Assembly: GCF_019393635.1 (NCBI RefSeq)
Contig: NC_057863.1
Coordinates: 640,050,306-640,114,305, forward strand
Direction of reading: 5' to 3'
Length of the DNA stretch: 64,000 bases
Origin: Dromiciops gliroides
Lineage: Eukaryota; Chordata; Mammalia; Microbiotheria; Microbiotheriidae
Shown here: in pieces, positions 54,901 through 62,721 of the stretch
Numbering within the stretch: position 1 is the stretch's first letter
Layout: the number at the start of each line of letters is the position of its first letter
Notes under the pieces: model-generated
The model's input: the letters and a program-made list of their open reading frames with translations, nothing else
What the model was told of the DNA's origin: nothing
The model's database searches: none
Program-made: the position numbers and the translations under genes

Positions 54901-57543
54901 AGGAGGGGGAGAATCCTAGAATATTAGAGTTGGAAGGGCCCTGAGAAGTTAAGTCCAACCCCCTCACTTCATGGATGATTCACCCAGAAAGTTAAGACAG
55001 GGAGATAAGAGCTGGCAGAAGTTCCTGAGTGATGAGAGTCCAAAGAGAGTGTGCCAGTCAGTGTTGGGGGAGATCAGAGCTGGGAGAGATCCTTGGGGTC
55101 TGGGATGATCTCAGAAGAATTCTTGGAGGAGGTGGAATTTGTCGACAAGGAAGATTTGGAGAAGGGGAGAAAGGAAGGAAGGAAAGAAGGCTGTCTCAGG
55201 TGGAGGGGACCACATATGCACAGGATTTTGGGAGCTTTGAAAGAATTCTAAGAGGCAGAAGTGAGGGAGGAATGCATTCCAAAGATGGGGGGTAGATGGG
55301 AACAGCCTACATACAGAAACATAGAGATGGGAGATGGACTAACATATGTGAGGAATGAGAAGATGGGCAGTTTAGCTGCATTGTAGAGTATATGAAGGGG
55401 ATTGTTAAGATGAGACAATAGGGTTAGAGCCAGATTGTGACTAGCTTTGAATACCAAACAGACGTGTTTGTATTCAACTGAAGAGGTAATAGAAAGCAAC
55501 TGGAGGTTATTGATTAGGGGAATGATATGGTCAGATCTGATTTTTAGGAATATCACTTTGTTCTCTGTGTGGAGGATGGTTTGGATGGAGAGAAACATTT
55601 AGGATGGGAGGCTGTTGCAGTGGGTTTAGCAGAAACATGAAGAAGGCTTAGGTTCAGGGGATAGAGGTGCAGTTGGCAAAAAGGAGATGAGACAAGAGAA
55701 GATCTGGAACAATTAACATGGCGGATGGGGTAGAGAATCGAGACCTTTGATTTCATCAGTGCAGGGAGCTTCTGTGGAAGAGCAGATTTAGTCAGTCAAC
55801 CAATTAAGCATTTATTAAGTGCCTTCTGTGTGCCAGGCATTTTGTTAATCACCGAGGTTACAAAGAATCCCTGCCTTCAAGGAGCTCCAAGTCTAATGAG
55901 GGAGACAATGGGGCATTAGAGGGTGAGGACAAGGTGGATTCCAGAGAAGAGAACTAGGGAACTAGCCAAGTACTGGGTCAAGACTGCTGAGGAAGGAAAG
56001 GGAGGCAAAGCTGAAATGAGGATCTGGGGAAAGACCAAAGGATGGAGGGACTGGAGGTCCCAGGGAGAATGAAGAATAGAATTCAGGCAAGATCCCCCTC
56101 CCCTCTTAGCACAGGAAGAGAACCATGGGTCTGGAACCAGGCACATACTGATATATTAGGTAGTTTTGCTGAACTTTTTTTTTCTCTCTCCATTTTTAAA
56201 AAACTTTTTGTTAAAAGGGATATCTCGGGGCAGCTAGGTGGCGCAGTGGAAAGAACACTGGCCCTGTAGTCGAGGAGGACCTGAGTTCAAATCCAGCCTC
56301 AGACACTTAACACTTACTAGCTGTATGACCCTGGGCAAGTCACTTAACCCCAATTGCCTCACCAAAAAAAAAAAAAGGGGGATATCTCTTCGGGGAGGGT
56401 AAGTGAGAGGGAGAGAAATGTATTTGGAAATAAGGTGATATAAAAGCACAAATTCTTTTAAAACAAAACAAAACAAAACATATAAGCAAAGACCCACAAG
56501 TGGGAATGAGTAAGGTTTGTGGCAGGTAACATTAGGCCTAAAGTCAGAAAGACCTGAGTTCAAATCCAGCCTCAGTATATTTACCAGCTGTCTGATTTTA
56601 GGCAAGTCATTTAACCTCTGTCTCCCTCAGTTTCATCATCTGGAAAATGGGGATAATAATAGCACCTACCTTCCAGCATTGTTGTGAGGATCAAATGTAC
56701 TAATATTTGTAAAGTGCCTGGCATGTAATAGGTGCTATATAATTGTTATTGTTGTTGTTGTTGTTGTTATTATTATTATTATTATTATCTGGTTAGAGGG
56801 AGTGTGGAGGCAGTTAGGTGGTCAGTGGATAGAGTGCTGGACCTAGAGTCAGGAAGACCTGAATTCAAATCCAGCCTCAGAAACTTATTAGCTGTGTGAC
56901 CCTGGGCAAGTCACTTAACCTCTGGTTGCTTTGCTCCACCGGAGAAAGAAATTGCAAACCACCGCAGTATCTTTGCCAAGAAAACTGATGGACAATCCAC
57001 AGGGTCACAAAGAGTTGGTGAACAACAAAGAATGGAGTGTCCTTGGAAAGGCGGAGGCTGGATGGGTAGGAGTGGGAGGGAGGGAGTGGGGCAAGGGACA
57101 GATCATGAAGGGTCAGGAATGGCAGGTCAGGGAAGCAGGGTCTGAAGGTCATTCTGGAGGCCACGGAAAGCCCTTTCTAATTGTTGAGCTGCGTTGGGCC
57201 TGGGTGAGTGTGCAGGGCACTGTCTACAGGGGTCCTGGGGGACCACGAGGAGGGAGGAGTGTCAGTGCCTTCCTTCAGCCTCTCCAGCCTCTGGAGCCCC
57301 AGGGCCTGCTTCCATGCTGACATGCTCTCTTCTCTCTCTTCTCTCCCTGTCTCTCTCTCCTCTCTCTCTGTCTCTCTCTCTTCCTCTCTCTTCCCCTCTC
57401 CCCTCTTCTCTTCTCTTCTCTTCTCTTCTCTTCTCTTCTCTTCTCTTCTCTTCTCTTCTCTTCTCTTCTCTTCTCTTCTCTTCTCTTCTCTTCTCTCTCT
57501 ACTCTCTTCTCTTCTCTTCTCTCTTTCTTTTCCTCTCTCCTCT

Positions 57544-57621
<78 letters not shown>

Positions 57622-58536
57622 TCTCTTTCTCCTTTTACAGATCAACGTCCTTCAGGCTAAGAAGAAGTTTGAGATCTTAGATGCGGTGAGAGCTCATCTT
57701 CTCTCCCCCTGTCTCCTTCCTATTACCTTCCTAAAATACCCCATTCTATGTATATGTGTGTTGGGGGAGGGCCCATGTTATGTTTGTGTGTTTCTGTGTG
57801 TAAGTTGCATGTACCAGCTTGGGCCTGTGCCCACCATGGTTGAGTGCATGTGTGCTGGGACACATCCATGCTTCCAGGTGTGTGCACACCTACTGATACA
57901 TGTGCTTCAACATGTGGAGGCCCTTGGGCCTGGACCTTCAGTCCTAGACTGAGCTGGGTTGGGCCCATGTGAGTTGTGGCGCATGCTCAGGACTGTGTGT
58001 GTCTGGTATGTGGGTGTGGGGACCTCCAGGACCTGTCGAAGTAGGTGCTCCCATGTGGCACCTCAGTGGTGGGCCAGGGGATGCCTCCAGACTCATGTTT
58101 GGGCCCTGGGTAAGGGCTGAACATCCCTACCATTCATCCCACAGATGCTGTCCTTCATGCATGCACAGTACGCCTTCTTCCAGCAGGGTTACAACCTCTT
58201 GCACCAACTGGACCCCTACATGAAGAAACTGGCTGCAGAGGTGAGCCTGGGTCTGCAGTTCAGCCAGATGTGGGGAGGAGAGGCTGGGAGTTGGGGCAGA
58301 CATGGCAGGGGCTCCTTCCCTGTTTGTCTCCCTGGGACCCTGACATTGTGGCCAGGACTCTATCAGAATTCATTCAATGAGTGAATGAATAAATGAATAA
58401 ACGCAGACTTTCAGGAGACCCTCTGATGTGACACAGAATTTTCTTCTTGGCGCCTCAATAGCTGGACCAGCTGGTGATTGACTCTGCGGTGGAGAAGCGG
58501 GAGATGGAGAGAAAACATGCCCTAATCCAGCAGAGG
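26812..58536 (+). CDS. ACAP3: ACAP3, ArfGAP with coiled-coil, ankyrin repeat and PH domains 3, first nine exons
   Basis: A GTPase-activating protein for ARF6-type GTPases at endosomal and plasma membranes. Exons: 26812-26858, 44041-44095, 46318-46436, 48348-48401, 50854-50912, 54412-54595, 57641-57685, 58145-58240, 58462-58536. Together they encode roughly residues 1-246, the N-terminal BAR (membrane-curving) domain; the PH, ArfGAP and ankyrin parts lie to the right of the window. Landmarks: MTVEFEECIKDSPRF, LVKLCSGMIEAGK, ILFDQAQRSVRQQL, HEVEEATGALTLTRKCFRHL, FMHAQYAFFQQGYNLLHQLD. All splice borders are AG/GT. Odd: exon 2 lacks three single A bases and exon 3 one base compared with the expected protein, so the literal translation is broken. 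Exons 4-9 are intact, which points to sequence errors rather than a dead gene. Confidence 0.95.
27038..27428. repeat. Three microsatellites at the start of ACAP3 intron 1
   Basis: (GA)n 27038-27115, (GA)n 27231-27277 and (CA)n about 27359-27428, starting 180 bp after exon 1. Confidence 0.97.
27429..31265. other. ACAP3 intron 1, first unique block
   Basis: Mostly non-repetitive GC-rich sequence. A CA/TG-rich degenerate tract at 28339-28545, MIR-like pieces near 29830-29920 and 30930-31080. No exon recognised. Confidence 0.45.
31266..32070 (+). repeat. SINE remnants and unnamed long repeat
   Basis: Second-type SINE (+) at 31400-31590, then the unnamed repeat 31590-32070 (ctcagggagcttactttctc, ggtaggtgggagccagattg, tttgatcctggaggcaatca). 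A further SINE (+) lies at about 32300-32480. Confidence 0.6.
32490..32880. repeat. Degenerate TG/CA/TA-rich tract
   Basis: About 390 bp of alternating purine-pyrimidine sequence (acacatg, tatgtgt, catgcatg mixtures) without a strict period. Confidence 0.9.
32915..34010. repeat. MIR (-), A-tailed SINE (+) and unnamed repeat
   Basis: MIR-type core (-) 32915-33050; A-tailed SINE (+) 33368-33518 with duplication aatgacctgag (33356 and 33519), carrying several 1-base indels; MIR (-) 33519-33620; unnamed long repeat 33660-34010. Confidence 0.7.
35095..35246 (-). repeat. A-tailed marsupial SINE
   Basis: Complete reverse copy flanked by ctggagtgctggc at 35082 and 35247. Confidence 0.92.
35797..35945 (+). 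repeat. A-tailed marsupial SINE
   Basis: Complete forward copy flanked by aataaatgccctggtc; inserted in an L2-type 3' tail (cttcttgagggcaggagacc at 35709). Confidence 0.9.
38520..39240. repeat. Diverged GC-rich minisatellite, unit about 130-150 bp
   Basis: Five copies of a module beginning ggtcctggttgggct-like at about 38631, 38760, 38899, 39050 and 39201. Each is followed by ctgaggctg/gagccagtccccct, then ggctgacagtgggctggagg, then atgggaatctggctccgtcc. Low complexity, no protein family recognised in its open frames. Confidence 0.85.
39480..40450. promoter_or_regulatory. Candidate regulatory block in ACAP3 intron 1
   Basis: Repeat-poor sequence with a CACGTG E-box (39549-39554), a palindromic CRE TGACGTCA (39605-39612) and, near 40407-40432, a homeobox-like agctaattaaac. 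Prediction from motifs only. Confidence 0.3.
40702..40928 (+). repeat. Second-type SINE with many indels
   Basis: Head gggcagctaggtggtacagt, end gagagtcagacacaactgaa. Single-base gains and losses are frequent against the other copies (for example gtggaccctggcaagtcatt). Confidence 0.85.
40929..42685. other. ACAP3 intron 1, largely unique block
   Basis: A short repeat start at 41350-41470 and MIR (-) 41590-41760; otherwise unique GC-rich sequence without recognised genes. Confidence 0.4.
42690..42985. repeat. AT-rich tract with TATA/TACA repeats
   Basis: About 300 bp of ttatatt and tatgtatata mixtures, ending in acacatataca. Confidence 0.9.
43276..43439 (-). repeat. A-tailed marsupial SINE
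   Basis: Reverse copy flanked by agccctgtctcttgat at 43260 and 43440. Confidence 0.92.
44041..44095 (+). CDS. ACAP3: ACAP3 exon 2, with three apparent 1-base deletions
   Basis: Bordered by tctttccag and gtgaga. Begins ATIDEVE as expected, then reads QMWWRLRQIGK. Putting back one A near 44061, 44087 and 44091 gives the BAR-helix pattern expected at this place in ACAP proteins. The three losses sum to 3, so frame is regained at the exon end (55 instead of 58 nt). Confidence 0.88.
44096..46317. other. ACAP3 intron 2
   Basis: MIR (+) 44620-44765; unique sequence to 45590; second-type SINE (-) 45690-45935 (tcagtcatgtctgactctct at its start), followed by MIR (-) 45940-46130. Confidence 0.55.
46318..46436 (+). 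CDS. ACAP3: ACAP3 exon 3, with one apparent 1-base deletion
   Basis: Bordered by cccctgcag and gtaagg. Starts LVKLCSGMIEAGKVYIT, then shifts frame near 46367 (atcacacc where atcaccacc is expected). The remainder, read in the shifted frame, gives HFVSGVRDLSQQCRNDEVVS. Length 119 nt instead of 120. Confidence 0.9.
46905..47885 (+). mobile_element. RTE-like tail and L1 ORF2 remnant
   Basis: 46905-47060 resembles Bov-B/RTE-related text (cagtcgtgaccccatggacc). From about 47460 to 47885 the sequence is L1 ORF2, broken by stops and frameshifts: GYKINPHK near 47615 and NCSWIGQANMIKMTILE at 47830-47880 are reverse-transcriptase C-side motifs of L1. Confidence 0.7.
48348..48401 (+). CDS. ACAP3: ACAP3 exon 4
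   Basis: A 54-nt exon between ctccccag and gtaaga, encoding ECLQKFGDSLQEMINYHM. Confidence 0.95.
48402..50853. other. ACAP3 intron 4
   Basis: Mostly unique G-rich sequence. MIR (+) at 50005-50215, short L2-type tail at 49500-49550, C run at 49777-49788. No gene seen. Confidence 0.45.
50854..50912 (+). CDS. ACAP3: ACAP3 exon 5
   Basis: A 59-nt exon between gtttctag and gtgagt, encoding ILFDQAQRSVRQQLHNFVK plus ga. Confidence 0.95.
51250..53065 (+). mobile_element. L2-type LINE, heavily interrupted
   Basis: L2 blocks at 51250-51825, 52265-52362, 52517-52770 and an L2-type 3' tail to 53065, in the right order. Interrupted by a second-type SINE end (51826-51935), TA/CA tracts (51925-51995 and 52085-52265), an A-tailed SINE (-) 52363-52516 (duplication cctctatattc) and an A-tailed SINE (+) 52811-52960. 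Confidence 0.75.
53640..53800. repeat. (CCTT)n microsatellite
   Basis: About 160 bp of cctt units, near-perfect from 53685 to 53768. Confidence 0.97.
53801..54150 (-). repeat. LINE fragment split by an A-tailed SINE (-)
   Basis: The A-tailed SINE at 53857-54001 is flanked by ttgatatt. The surrounding AT-rich sequence resembles marsupial L1 (acatgtgaagtcatgcaaaa). Confidence 0.65.
54412..54595 (+). CDS. ACAP3: ACAP3 exon 6
   Basis: A 184-nt exon between ctccacag and gtcagt; encodes DVRKFKETKKQFDKV through RKCFRHLALDYVLQ, the core of the BAR domain. Confidence 0.96.
54596..57300. other. ACAP3 intron 6, repeat-rich part
   Basis: MIR remnants near 54740-54970; unnamed long repeat 55010-55765; A-tailed SINE (+) 56227-56376 (duplication ggatatctc); MIR (+) 56505-56745; (GTT)n(ATT)n 56747-56790; second-type SINE (+) 56803-57030; unique 57031-57300. 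Confidence 0.6.
57322..57636. repeat. CT-rich microsatellite abutting ACAP3 exon 7
   Basis: Imperfect CT, then (TTCTC)n 57403-57495, then (CT)n 57543-57617. It ends at the ccttttacag acceptor. Confidence 0.97.
57641..57685 (+). CDS. ACAP3: ACAP3 exon 7
   Basis: A 45-nt micro-exon, INVLQAKKKFEILDA, between ccttttacag and gtgaga. Its acceptor directly abuts a CT-rich microsatellite of about 310 nt. Confidence 0.95.
58145..58240 (+). CDS. ACAP3: ACAP3 exon 8
   Basis: A 96-nt exon between cccacag and gtgagc, encoding MLSFMHAQYAFFQQGYNLLH and on to MKKLAAE. Confidence 0.96.
58462..58536 (+). CDS. ACAP3: ACAP3 exon 9
   Basis: A 75-nt exon between cctcaatag and gtaagg, encoding LDQLVIDSAVEKREMERKHA then LIQQR. 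The next expected exon (start of the PH-domain linker) is not seen before 64000. Confidence 0.95.
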
Positions 58537-60795
58537 GTAAGGAGGAGAAGGGGGGCATTTCCATCATGTCTACTATATGCCAGGCACTGTGCAGGGCAGG
58601 GCTAGGACAGCTAGGTGCTCCCAGATGCTTCCATCCTCCTGTCAAAGGGCCTCCTCTTTCATTATCTCATTGGACAATTGCAACAACCTTGGTAAAGTGG
58701 GCAAGGCCATTCGGTCTTTTATTTTTTTTTTAATTATTTATATCACTTATTTTTAACCGAAAGTAATTAGATATAGCTCACTCCTTGCCAACCAATTGAA
58801 CTCTTCTTTGTAACAACAACAACAACAAAAAAGTAAAATAGAACCAATGGACTCATGGGGAGGTGAACGTGGCATAATGGTAAGAAGACTGTATTTGGAG
58901 GAGGCTTGAATTCCTCTCTGCTTTGTGCTTCCTGTGTGACCTTAAGGTAGTCAGTTCCTCCCTGAGCTTCAGCTCCTCACATGCAAAGGGATTGGCCTGG
59001 ATGACTCCTAAGGTCCCTTTCTTCCTCTGACAATGGAGACATAATTCTTCCCCCATAGTCCCCCCACTTGTCTCCTAAAAGAAGACAAGTGTGTTCCATG
59101 GTTTATTCTGCAGGGTCAAGATTGTCCATTGCATTGTGTCAAAGTTTAGCTGCTTTTGAGTATTATTTTTATGTATATTCTTGGGGTCATTGCAGATACT
59201 GTTCTCCAGGTTCTACCTTCTTCATTTTGTATCAGTTCACAAGTCTTCCTGTGCTTCTCTAGCTTCTTCATGGGGGTTGTTTGTCATGGCACAATAATGC
59301 TTTTCCATTTAAATGCAATACAGTTTGTTCAATCATTGCCCAATTCATGGGCACCCACGTTGTTTCCTGGGTTTTGCTGCCACAAAAGGGTTGCTGTGAA
59401 TATTTTGATCTGTATGGGGACTTTATTTCTGTCACTGACCTTTAGCATACATACTCAGTATGGGATCTCTTGGTCAAAGGGCATGGACTGTTTAGGGACT
59501 TATTTTGTTTAATTCCTAATTTCTTCCTGGAGGGGTTGGGCCAATTCATTGCTTCACCCACACAGTGTGCCCGTCTTCCCCAGCCCCTCCAACACTGGGT
59601 ATTTCTATCATTGATCATCTTTGTCGCTTTTCTGAGTGTGAGGTGCACTCTCCATTCTGTCCATCCTCACTGCTTGTCCTTCTGCTGCCTTGTATACCAA
59701 ACTCTTTGCCTCAATTTCCCCGACCCCTGGAGAAACAGGGGTCCTTTTCTCTTTGAGCCTTAGCTCTCCTCTGGGCTTCAGGTTGAAACTGTCTCTCTCC
59801 ACAGATACTTGAACTCTGCCCATGGAATTTCCCCGGACCAAATTCTTCTTTTGTGACATGTGGTCTGGGGTAAAGGTTGCTTAAACCTCAGCTCGGCTGG
59901 GGTCATTTTTGATCTTCCTACTCTCATGGTCCCGGTGATTCAGTACTGACATCTCCTGGAGGTCAAAACCCCCTTCTCTTGTTACCTTTCCCTGTGTGGT
60001 TGTCTTTGTTCGGCTCCATCCTAGTCCTTCCCAGCCCCCTTCATCTTCTGACTTCCCTCTCCCTTCTTTGACTCCTTTTATTCTCTTCCTATCTTTATTT
60101 TTTGTCCTAGGACCCTGGCTGTCCCCAGTGCCGGCTGTTCCTTCCCTTATACCCCCAACACACTCAGCCAGGAGGAAGAGGAGTTGGTATCCCCTCCCAG
60201 GTCTCCCTCTGCCCCTATCACTTAGCAGTCTCTCCTTCTTGCATTTGTCACTGAGCCCAGCTCCTTGATGCTTGGTGATCTGTTGGCCTCTGGAACACTT
60301 TCCCTCTGTTCTCTGACTTTTTCCCCCTTTGCCTTTATTTAAAAAAAAAATCCCATTTGTATCAATATCTTTTGTCTTTAAATCACCTTCATTTCTAAAT
60401 ACATAATTTTCTGCTTCCTACCTAACCAGCTCTCTCTTGTAACAATGGAGAAAGCAGGTCAGCAAAACCAACTAATTTGTCAGCTGTCTTTGATTGTGTA
60501 GGCACCATTACACACCCACAGTCACCCACCTCTACAAAGAATCAACCAATCAACAAGTATTTATTAAACAAATTCTATGTGCCAGGCACCTTGCTGGCCA
60601 TTCCTTCCCTCAAGTTGCTTATCTTCTACTGAAGGGGAGACAGCATGTCCAAATAATATACAGGATATATACAGAATGCATACAAGGTAGTTTGGGGAGG
60701 GAGGAAGGGAGGGTGCTAGTGTGCAGAGGGGATCAAGAGAGGTCTTACATAGAAAGTGAAGCCACTGCTGCATCGTGAAGGAAACCAGGGAATTC
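58537..60795. other. ACAP3 intron 9, left part
   Basis: L1-like fragment 58715-58850; MIR (+) 58865-59035; L1 3'-region text on the minus strand 59060-59660 (tgggatctcttggtcaaagg); LINE-like 60330-60480; start of the unnamed long repeat 60545-60790. No exon recognised. Confidence 0.55.
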
Positions 60796-60886
60796 TTCCT
60801 TCCTTCCTTCCTTCCTTCCTTCCTTCCTTCCTTCCTTCCTTCCTTCCTTCCTTCCTTCCTTCCTTCCTTCCTTCCTTCCTTCCTTC

Positions 60887-60975
<89 letters not shown>

Positions 60976-61147
60976 CTTCCTCTCTCCCTCCTTCCTTCCT
61001 TTCTTTTTTTTTTGGCAAGGCAATTGAGGTTAATTGACTTGCCCAGGGTCACACTGCTAGTAGGTGTCTGAGGCTGAATTTGAACTCAGGTCCCCCTGAT
61101 TCTAGGTCCAGTGCTCTGTGCACTATGGTGCCACCTAGCTGCCTCTA
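60796..61147. repeat. (CTTC)n-(CTTT)n microsatellite joined to an A-tailed SINE (-)
   Basis: About 92 bp of cttc units switch at 60888 to about 85 bp of cttt units. A reverse A-tailed SINE follows (61005-61147), so the tract probably grew from the SINE tail. Confidence 0.92.
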
Positions 61148-61474
61148 AAAAGGAGGAAATCACACAACCTTGCTGATGGGTGCCCTTACATATTTTTTAT
61201 TGAATCGCAGATGGGCCCTTGCTATTGCATGGTGAAACTTTTTTATTTATTCCTTGTTGACTTTCTGTCCCACTTGTCCCATCAGCTGTTCCAGACCTTT
61301 TCTTTCTCCTCCTCCTCTTCCTCCCCTCACAGCAGATGTCCTTGCCTCCTACTTTTCTGAGAAAATAGAGGCCCATTTCCTGTGAGCTTCTCCCTAACTC
61401 TATATTTCAAAACTCCATCAAGTCCTTTACTCTCAAGTCTGCTCATCAGAGACAGGAGTAAAAGAGTTTAGATC

Positions 61475-62022
61475 TTAGGCAGCTAGGGCATTCAGTGAAT
61501 AAAGCACAGAATTGAGTCAGAAAAGACCCAGATTCTAATCTTTGTGTGTGTAGGAGCGGGGGGCAATGAGGGTTAAGTGACTTGCCCAGGGTCACACAAC
61601 TAGTAAGTGTCAAGTGTTTGAGGTCGGATTTGAATTCAGGTCCTCCTGAATCCAGGGCAGGTGCTTTATCCACTGCGCCACCTAGCTACTCCCTGGCCCA
61701 GATTCTAATCTTGCCTCAGATGCTTCCCAGCTGTCACTTAACTGCTACCTGCCTCAATTTCCTCTACTGTAAAACAATAATAGCAACTACCTCCAAGGCT
61801 GGTTATGAGGATAAGATGAAATAATATTAGTAAAGTGCTTAGCACAGTAGGCACTTAATAAATGCTTGTCTCCTTCCTTCCTTCTTCCCTTTCTTCTTCC
61901 CTTCCTCCCTCCCTCCCTCCCTCCCTCCTTCCCTCCCTCCCTTCCTTCCTTCCTTCCTTCCTTCCTTCCTTCCTTCCTTCCTTCCTTCCTTCCTTCCTTC
62001 CTTCCTTCCTTCCTCTCTATTC
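61475..62022. repeat. Old SINE split by an A-tailed SINE (-), then (CCTT)n
   Basis: An older SINE (+) 61475-61860 is cut by a reverse A-tailed SINE at about 61545-61692, with duplication cccagattctaatctt. A (CCTT)n tract follows at 61866-62022, next to the older SINE's 3' end. Confidence 0.85.
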
Positions 62023-62024
62023 CA

Positions 62025-62666
62025 GGAATCATTCTGCACCTCTCTCACATCTTCAATCTCTCCCTCTCTACCAGCTTCCCTGTCATGCTTAAAAAGTCCC
62101 CACTTGAACCTGTCATCCCCTCAGATATTGGCCATATAGTTTCCCCTCACTTTCCCTGCCACACTTAGAGAAAGAATCTTTTACCCTTGCTGCCTCCACT
62201 GCCAACGCCCTCATTCACTTCTCACTCCCTTGCAATCTGGCTTCCAGCCGCCACCACTCAAGTGACGCAGCTTTCTCTAAGATTACCCATCATCTCTCAG
62301 CAGCTAAATCCACTGGCCTTTTTTCATTATTTATCCTCTTTGATCTCCCTGCAACTAATGTGGACCACTCCCTTCTCCTTTAGGTTTCTCTCCTGGTTGT
62401 CCTCCTTCCTGTCTGACCTCTCCTTCTCAGTCTCCTTTGGTGGATCATTATCCTTATTTCCTACCTACCCCCAAATTATGGGGGTCCCCCAAGGTTCTAT
62501 CCTGGGCCCTCTGCTTTCTTTTTTCTGTGTCTCTTATCTCCATCTGTTCACATTACCCCCACCCTTTCTCTCACACCTCTGTCTCTGATCTTTCTATATC
62601 TTTGTTCCTCTCTATCATTTCTCTATCTCTCCACCTCACTTTTTCTGTTTTTGTCTCTCTCTGTTC

Positions 62667-62721
<55 letters not shown>

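Noticed and set aside
57194..57952. 252-codon Ser-Leu-rich open frame around ACAP3 exon 7
   Set aside because: Translation of the CT microsatellite; only 57641-57685 is coding.
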